Shown here: in pieces, positions 57,348-64,000 of the stretch
Layout of the letters: each line of letters opens with the position of its first letter
Position numbering within the stretch: the first letter of the stretch is position 1
DNA from: Paraspadella gotoi
Taxonomy: Eukaryota > Chaetognatha
Direction of reading: 5' to 3'
Assembly: GCA_051294375.1 (NCBI GenBank)
Contig: CM119263.1
Coordinates: forward strand, 26,436,558-26,500,557
Length of the DNA: 64,000 nt
Position numbers and translations under genes: made by a program
Notes under the pieces: model-generated
Seen by the model: only the letters and a program-made list of their open reading frames with translations
Told to the model about the DNA's origin: nothing
The model's database searches: none

Positions 57348-57451
57348 CGTCAGTGCCATTCGTTTGACGCCATCAACCATCAGCGACTTGAAGAGAAAAG
57401 GAAATTCGAAATTGTTTTCGGTCTTCCTCCGTTTTAACGCTTTTTTAAGAA

Positions 57452-57530
57452 GGAGAAGAAGAAGAAGAAGAAGAAGAAGAAGAAGAAGAAGAAGAAGAAG
57501 AAGAAGAAGAAGAAGAAGAAGAAGGAGAAA
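57452..57530 (+). repeat. (GAA)n triplet array
   Basis: About 26 GAA/GGA triplets; flanked downstream by further purine-rich sequence and (ACG)n near 57700-57760. Confidence 0.97.
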
Positions 57531-58131
57531 GAAACAATGAAAACGAAAAGAGAAAAGAAGATGAAGCAGAAGATAGAGAGAGGATATGACAAAGAATAAG
57601 ATGGTGGCGAATACAAGATTTTGACAAAGACTACGAAGCAGACGAAACGAAAAAAAAAATGTGTTAGAAGAACAAAAGCCAATACTACTTACTAATACAA
57701 CGACGACGACGATGACGACGACTACGAAGACGCAACGACGACAGCAACGCCTACAATGACGCCGACGACCGAAACGACAGCGGCCCAATTATCGTTGGCG
57801 GTCGGAGGGGAAAAAAAGGAAAAGGGAATAGAAAAGGAAAAAAAAAAGAAAGGAAAAAAAAGGAAAAGGAGGAAATTGGGACTCAAAGGACCGAAGTCGA
57901 AAAGAGAAAAGAAAAAAAAGGAATCGTTGATCTTTTGTTTTAGGGCAGACAGAATGACGGTCGGACGGTTGAAGAGAGAAGAGGCGTAAATTTAAAAAAA
58001 TGAAAACAATAGAAAAATATATGAGGAGAATGAAGTATGCGATATTTACATTTCATTGCAAAGCGACTCGAAGCTACTTTGCTAAGATTGTTATAATGAC
58101 TAAATTTACTACTTATGGATTGATAATATAC
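57531..58131. other. low-complexity, no gene seen
   Basis: Purine-rich with an ACG triplet stretch. The frame MTPTTETTAAQLSLAVGG at 57756 ends in a Lys-rich run. Confidence 0.4.
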
Positions 58132-58500
58132 NNNNNNNNNNCATTGCGCCACTCCGTCATTCAAAACTACGCCACGGTTTCGGCTATAGCGTCGGACAAC
58201 TTTTACTTTAGTAACAANNNNNNNNNNNNNNNNNNNNNNNNNNNNNNNNNNNNNNNNNNNNNNNNNNNNNNNNNNNNNNNNNNNNNNNNNNNNNNNNNNN
58301 NNNNNNNNNNNNNNNNNNNNNNNNNNNNNNNNNNNNNNNNNNNNNNNNNNNNNNNNNNNNNNNNNNNNNNNNNNNNNNNNNNNNNNNNNNNNNNNNNNNN
58401 NNNNNNNNNNNNNNNNNNNNNNNNNNNNNNNNNNNNNNNNNNNNNNNNNNNNNNNNNNNNNNNNNNNNNNNNNNNNNNNNNNNNNNNNNNNNNNNNNNNN
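58132..58500. other. two gaps (10 N and 283 N)
   Basis: 58132-58141 and 58218-58500. Right of the second gap the plus-strand frame contains GIVNGVMLLNVGIVNGDHH, an internal repeat that may be the edge of a minisatellite. Confidence 0.95.
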
Positions 58501-58639
58501 CGGGAGCACTGTCGTTGCCCTCAACGAGACCATCATCCTCTCGGGAGGGACGAGAGAAGGAATCGTTAATGGAGTGATGCTCCTTAATGTCGGGATTGTC
58601 AATGGAGACCACCATCCTTTTTTACATCTTTTTTTTTTT

Positions 58640-59480
58640 ACAATCTTCATTTCCACCATTTTTCTTCTTTTCATCTAAATTCTTTTTCTCATTCTTTTCT
58701 CATTTATATTTCTCTATATTTTCTCTCATTTAATTTCTCGCTCGGACAAACTCCGCTTTTTTTACTCGGTCCGCTTGTGACTTTCGGCGTTGGCGACTTT
58801 CTAATCGCGAGTATCTCATTAAAAATCAAGATTTTATTTCATTTTTTGTCATTTATCACTTCATGAATATTAGACAAGTTTCGGTAGGTTAGGATCATTG
58901 TTTGTCCAAACTAGGTTCAACTCGTGGTGAAAACGAGTCGAAATTGTTTTTTTTTTCCGAGACTTCCTCTCTCTTTCCTCATCCTTTCTTTTTTCCTTCC
59001 CTTCTCTTCCCTTCTCTTTTCTTCCATTCCCTTTACTTTTCTTTCTTTCCTTTCTTTTCCCTTTCCCTTCCATTCCCTTCTTTTATCTTTTCTTCTCTTC
59101 CCTNNNNNNNNNNNNNNNNNNNNNNNNNNNNNNNNNNNNNNNNNNNNNNNNNNNNNNNNNNNNNNNNNNNNNNNNNNNNNNNNNNNNNNNNNNNNNNNNN
59201 NNNNNNNNNNNNNNNNNNNNNNNNNNNNNNNNNNNNNNNNNNNNNNNNNNNNNNNNNNNNNNNNNNNNNNNNNNNNNNNNNNNNNNNNNNNNNNNNNNNN
59301 NNNNNNNNNNNNNNNNNNNNNNNNNNNNNNNNNNNNNNCCTTTCCCTTCCTTTCCTTTCCCCTTCCTTCCCTTTACTTCTTTTTCCTTCCCTTCCCATTC
59401 CCTTTCCCTACCAAATTCCCTCCTTCCAGTAAGATCTTTGACTTACCCTCGCTTTTCCGGGGCAAAATTGCCAACTGAAG
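58640..59480. repeat. T/C-rich sequence with (CCCTTTCCTT)-type units and a 235-N gap
   Basis: TTCCCTTC/TTTCCTTCC units of 5-10 bp flank the gap 59104-59338. Before it, 58640-58900 is AT-rich and empty. Confidence 0.8.
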
Positions 59481-60044
59481 CATCTTTTTATGGCCACTTT
59501 TCGTCGAGGTTTCCTTTATGATCCATGGATTCTATGATCCCGTCCGGCTCACTCCAATTCTCTCCATAAAATCTATTCAGAATCTCGAAAAAGGAGGAGA
59601 TCTAGATATATATTTCATTTGGTTGTAGTAGTAGGATTTCATAATCATACTCGAATGTAAGTTCATACTTTTAAAAAGATGTGGAAGAAACCGTTAGTCA
59701 GTTTTTTTTAATCTAAAGTGATTGTTTTCTATTTAAATTTCAAGCAAATAAGATTGACCCTCTATCACCATAACAATTCATCTAAGCTTCAAGAGGTTTT
59801 CCCTTGCCGGTGAAATGATTGAATCAAATTAATTTGTGTGAAAGAACTCATAGTCATTTATTTCGATCAAGTAAAAAAAAGTGAGCGATTGATGGATTAA
59901 TCAATTGTTCTTTTTTTCTCCTTTTCCCCCTTTTCATCTCACGCAACGAAATCGACTCTTAAATTCAGGTAAGTCATCTAATCTNNNNNNNNNNNNNNNN
60001 NNNNNNNNNNNNNNNNNNNNNNNNNNNNNNNNNNNNNNNNNNNN
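59481..60044. other. no confident gene; a perfect donor-like CAGGTAAGT at 59967 and a 60-N gap
   Basis: TTAAATTCAG|GTAAGTC is an ideal 5' splice site. Upstream LTQRNRLLNS is open for about 14 codons without a clear acceptor. Gap 59985-60044. Confidence 0.35.
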
Positions 60045-60175
60045 ACATTGTGTTTTCCACAAATCAGAACGCCCTCTCTGTCGGCCCAAGACTACGACGA
60101 GTGACGATTAGATGAGAATCAAACAAGTAATTCTCCAATCACCATGACGAATCCGACGCAAGATAAACATCGGTA

Positions 60176-60423
60176 GTCGCTTGGCAACGAGTTTGAAAAC
60201 GGAAAATGGGAAAAANNNNNNNNNNNNNNNNNNNNNNNNNNNNNNNNNNNNNNNNNNNNNNNNNNNNNNNNNNNNNNNNNNNNNNNNNNNNNNNNNNNNN
60301 NNNNNNNNNNNNNNNNNNNNNNNNNNNNNNNNNNNNNNNNNNNNNNNNNNNNNNNNNNNNNNNNNNNNNNNNNNNNNNNNNNNNNNNNNNNNNNNNNNNN
60401 NNNNNNNNNNNNNNNNNNNNNNN
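60176..60423. other. X-box-like site and a 208-N gap
   Basis: GTCGCTTGGCAAC (60176-60188) fits a relaxed RFX site. Gap 60216-60423. Confidence 0.5.
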
Positions 60424-60738
60424 GCGTATTTTCTCACTATATACATATTTTCATTCCACACGCATTATACTATTTTTATACTATTATATTTACTGAACGA
60501 GAAAAACTCCAAGCATCTTGTTCATGGGGTCTAAGTCTTTTTTTTATCAGAGATACAGTTAAATACGCAAAATTTCCAATGCAAAACTGCCTATGGCAAT
60601 TGTGATAAAGTAAGATACAGTATATATACTTAGTTGAGGCTCTGAAAGGCATAATGAGTACCTGAATCTGCAAACAACCCCTCCGCAATTTTTTTTTTTT
60701 TTGTTGCTCCTCTCATAACCATCTTCGTTTCCATCGCC

Positions 60739-60752
60739 GTCGCTATAGCAAC
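60739..60752. promoter_or_regulatory. perfect RFX X-box 14-mer
   Basis: GTCGCTATAGCAAC matches GTHNYYATRRNAAC at every position; the third such site in the window. Confidence 0.45.
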
Positions 60753-60927
60753 TGACAACGACGACAACAACAACAACTCCCCGAGACTGGAGCTTTTAAG
60801 GTTTCGCTCCAGTAACCGAGGTTTCCTCTAAAGGCGGAGGCGGAATCGCCAGTTTTGTGAAAACTCGTTCGACCGTGAACATTTTTTTTTTCTGGTCCGC
60901 GGTGTAACAATGTAAGAATCACGGCCG

Positions 60928-60990
60928 ACAACGACGACGACGACGACGACGACGATGTCGAAGACGACGATGTCGACGACGACGATGTTG
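60928..60990 (+). repeat. (ACG)n triplet array
   Basis: ACGACG with ATGTCG interruptions. Confidence 0.95.
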
Positions 60991-61050
60991 ATGCTGATGT
61001 GAATTTTGGTCTCTGAGGATTATGCAGTCCCTTAGCTTTCGGTAGTAACG

Positions 61051-61316
61051 ATGTTCTCTCTCTCTCTCTCTCTCTCTCTCTNNNNNNNNNNNNNNNNNNN
61101 NNNNNNNNNNNNNNNNNNNNNNNNNNNNNNNNNNNNNNNNNNNNNNNNNNNNNNNNNNNNNNNNNNNNNNNNNNNNNNNNNNNNNNNNNNNNNNNNNNNN
61201 NNNNNNNNNNNNNNNNNNNNNNNNNNNNNNNNNNNNNNNNNNNNNNNNNNNNNNNNNNNNNNNNNNNNNNNNNNNNNNNNNNNNNNNNNNNNNNNNNNNN
61301 NNNNNNNNNNNNNNNN
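61051..61316 (+). repeat. (CT)n running into a 235-N gap
   Basis: CT units 61054-61081, gap 61082-61316. Confidence 0.95.
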
Positions 61317-61455
61317 ATTTTCTTCCCTTTCTGCCACTTTTCTTCTATTTTTGCCACTTTTCTTTCGACCATTTTTTCCTCTTCTTTCTTTTCGAAAGAA
61401 AAATTGGGGGCGGATGGCTCGTATCTTTTGTGACAGTTAAGCATCGTAACAATGG

Positions 61456-61673
61456 NNNNNNNNNNNNNNNNNNNNNNNNNNNNNNNNNNNNNNNNNNNNN
61501 NNNNNNNNNNNNNNNNNNNNNNNNNNNNNNNNNNNNNNNNNNNNNNNNNNNNNNNNNNNNNNNNNNNNNNNNNNNNNNNNNNNNNNNNNNNNNNNNNNNN
61601 NNNNNNNNNNNNNNNNNNNNNNNNNNNNNNNNNNNNNNNNNNNNNNNNNNNNNNNNNNNNNNNNNNNNNNNNN
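61456..61673. other. 218-N gap
   Basis: Directly to its right AAAAAAA|GTGAGT (61681) resembles a donor, so an exon could be hidden in the gap. Confidence 0.95.
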
Positions 61674-61935
61674 AAAAAAAGTGAGTCTCTGATCTAATGT
61701 CTGTTCACCGATTCAAGAAAGAAACGTTGATTATTTTTTATTTTTTTTATTTTCAGTTTTCTGTAAAATTATTACTTTTTTCTCTAATTGTTTTCTCTCT
61801 TTCTTTGGTCCTTATTTTCTTTCTTTCCACTTGTTGCTTTACAAGTCAATTATATGTCGTTTCGTCGGCCATTTTTTCTTGTTTTTGTTCTTGTTTTTTG
61901 TCATAATTTGTGATTTGTGATTTTATATTTCCCAG

Positions 61936-62124
61936 GTTATCGTTTCCGCCACCCTCACTTCGCGTTAGTATTTCACAGATGCTCACATACCTCCACAATG
62001 ATTCGCCACAGTGCCTTTCGTCGTTTCCTTCTATCCGACTTATCACGTTTGATTTCACACTGTGGCCTTCACTCTATTTCCAAGAACTTTTCCTTTTCCC
62101 ACCGCGCGTTTTTTCGTTCATATT

Positions 62125-62126
<2 letters not shown>
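61936..62126 (+). CDS. possible exon after a good acceptor
   Basis: TATATTTCCCAG (to 61935) precedes frames that are open for 60 codons in two phases (SISQMLTYLHNDSPQCLSSF in one, YRFRHPHFALVFHRCSH ending at TAA in another). No choice can be made and no family recognised. Confidence 0.2.
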
Positions 62127-62194
<68 letters not shown>

Positions 62195-62250
62195 TTCCTC
62201 TTTCTTTCTCTCTCTCTCCTTCTCTCTTCTCTCTCTCTCCTTTCCCGCGT
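62127..62250 (+). repeat. (CT)n
   Basis: CT array with CCC, TTT and TTC breaks. Confidence 0.95.
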
Positions 62251-62473
62251 GTTTTTTTGGTGATCGACCCGGAAGGTGACTCCTATGCCCGACCGTCAAC
62301 AAACTCGCGGCAGAAAAGTTGACCCCAAAATAAATTCCGCTCACGTAAATTTTCCAAAGAGGAAAATTTCTGTTTTTTCTTTTTCTGAGGTCAGATTGAG
62401 GAGAGCGAAATCGGAATTGTGGAGAGGCACAATGAGAGAGAGGAGAGGAGAACGAGAGAAGAGAGGAGAGAGC

Positions 62474-62505
<32 letters not shown>

Positions 62506-63070
62506 GAGGTGTTGGTCTTAAATTTACATGAAAAGTAAAATTAAATTTTCATGGAATTTAAATTGAAATCTCGCATACAGGACTCAGGACAAAACAACCA
62601 AAGGAAGAGGGAAAAAAAAAAGTAATTACAAGATTTGAGTGACATTTGTGACTGATTCGTATTATTTTATAACAAAATACGATACCAAACAAAGTAATTT
62701 CAATGAAAAATCAAAAAGCGTGACAACCGAGAGCAGAGAGAGAGTAGAGAGAGAAGACGAGTAGAAGAGAGTGAAGAGTAGGATGACGAGAGAGAGAGAG
62801 AGAGAGAGAGTGTTGAGAAAGAGATCTGGTATTTGCCAAGTCGACAGGGTCGCTTACTCCGCCAGGCGGCCGACGCCTCCTCCGACGCAACGTCCGATCC
62901 AATCTCTCTCTTCCTCCTCTTCTTCCCCCTCTTCCTGAATCCACAACATCCGCTCACCCCTTCCCGACCCCTTCTTCCCTATAAGAATTTCTGGCGGACA
63001 AATAACGCATCAAGGAAGCACCCTTGGAAATTGGGGTCGAACGAGAGAGAAAGTGGAACAAAAGAGAGGT
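62251..63070. other. no confident gene
   Basis: (GA)n runs at 62420-62505 and 62735-62815. The CpG-containing part 62820-62945 has open frames in all phases but no recognisable protein. Confidence 0.35.
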
Positions 63071-63290
63071 NNNNNNNNNNNNNNNNNNNNNNNNNNNNNN
63101 NNNNNNNNNNNNNNNNNNNNNNNNNNNNNNNNNNNNNNNNNNNNNNNNNNNNNNNNNNNNNNNNNNNNNNNNNNNNNNNNNNNNNNNNNNNNNNNNNNNN
63201 NNNNNNNNNNNNNNNNNNNNNNNNNNNNNNNNNNNNNNNNNNNNNNNNNNNNNNNNNNNNNNNNNNNNNNNNNNNNNNNNNNNNNNNNNN
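63071..63290. other. assembly gap (220 N)
   Basis: Right edge starts in a T run. Confidence 0.99.
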
Positions 63291-63619
63291 TTTTTTTTCT
63301 TTTAACTTTAGACTTTTGTTTTTCTTCATTCATTTTTGATGAAGACGAAAAACAAGACGAGGACGACGACAACGACGACGACGAAATCTTGTTACTCTCT
63401 CGTTTTTTTGTTTTTCTTTCTTGTTTATGTTGTTGTTTATCTTCGTTGTTCTTGTCTTTTCCTTCGTTGTCAGTGTCATTTAGTCTGGAATTGGAATTCG
63501 TTTTGTCATTCCTTAGTCATAGATTTCCATTTTGTCATTATTTTGACTTTTTTTTCTTTCGGTGTTGAATGATTATTGTGGACAGAAACTCTTCTGTGAT
63601 ATCTTATGAAATTTCGTCT

Positions 63620-63900
63620 TCTTCCTCCTCGATCTCTTCTCCTTCCTCGTCTTCCTCCTATCAATTTCCCTCATCTTCTTCCCTGTTGACCTCGTTTTCT
63701 ACCTCCTCGTCTTCTTCTCTTTCCTCGTCTTCTTCTTATCAATTTCCCTCATCTTCTTCCCCGTTGACCTCGTCTTCTTCCTCCCCCACCTCTTCTCCTT
63801 CCTCGTCTTCTTCCTATCAATTTCCCTCTTCTCCTTCCTCGTCTTCTTCTTATCAATCCCCCCTTCTTCTTCCCCGTTGACCTCGTCTTCTTCCTCTGAG
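63620..63900 (+). repeat. ~50-75 bp minisatellite, CTCGTCTTCTTCCTATCAATTTCC type
   Basis: TATCAATTTCCCTC recurs at about 63659, 63738 and 63817 and a shortened form at 63851. GTTGACCTCGT recurs at 63684, 63763 and 63877. The order of blocks is conserved. Confidence 0.85.
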
Positions 63901-64000
63901 AGACTCGTCTTCCTCCTCGATTCCAAACTTGAAATTCTCATGAATTTTTTACTGAGAAGGAAAGCGACGATAACTGAGGGAGAGGGGGTGGGTTGGGGGG
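63901..64000. other. window end, no gene seen
   Basis: Ends in G-rich sequence. Confidence 0.4.

Overview
This window is nuclear DNA from an animal, most likely an invertebrate. The genes are split by GT-AG introns, there are no operons or ribosome binding sites, and the two recognisable proteins (a Munc18/Sec1 syntaxin-binding protein and a CAP/SCP-domain protein) are metazoan-type. The species cannot be named from the sequence. Most of the window is simple-sequence DNA: long (GA)n/(CT)n arrays, (GAAA)n, (CGA)n and (GAG)n tracts, several minisatellites, and 19 runs of N that often begin inside a microsatellite.

Layout. 0-6.7 kb: noncoding, with microsatellites, an inverted repeat and one copy of a dispersed repeat. 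6.8-10.3 kb: fragments of an unidentified plus-strand gene, with an internal exon at 6.78 kb, a terminal exon at 10.2 kb and an AATAAA downstream; large tandem repeats lie between them. 12-16 kb: repeats and gaps. 17.4-18.2 kb: two well-formed 78-bp phase 1-1 exons of an unidentified gene. 19.5-33.3 kb: a complete Munc18-family gene in 15 exons, with a possible extra 5' exon at 19.5 kb. One exon is partly hidden by a gap, and the penultimate coding block carries two single-base deletions that create an apparent early stop. 35.5-49.9 kb: two consecutive copies of a ~7.2 kb segment that differ mainly by scattered one-base indels. Each copy has a cluster of TCACGTGA motifs upstream of a minus-strand signal-peptide-like ORF. 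49.9-53.9 kb: weak coding fragments and a promoter-like CLEAR + NRF1 pair at 52.9 kb. 54.0-55.1 kb: a complete four-exon secreted CAP protein. 55.2-56.2 kb: three phase-compatible exons of an unidentified gene. 56.7-64 kb: gaps, trinucleotide arrays, an E2F-like cluster and weak exon candidates.

How the parts relate. The Munc18 protein would bind syntaxin and SNARE bundles in vesicle fusion; the CAP protein would be exported. Nothing links these neighbours functionally. The strongest non-gene signal is architectural: on the sense strand of the Munc18 gene, (GA)n arrays tend to lie just after donor sites and (CT)n arrays just before acceptor sites, and intron 1 is almost entirely (GA)n. The unpolished look of 35-50 kb, the 25-N gaps with duplicated flanks and the frameshifts in a conserved exon all suggest parts of the assembly come from error-prone long-read fill, so small ORFs there should be read cautiously.
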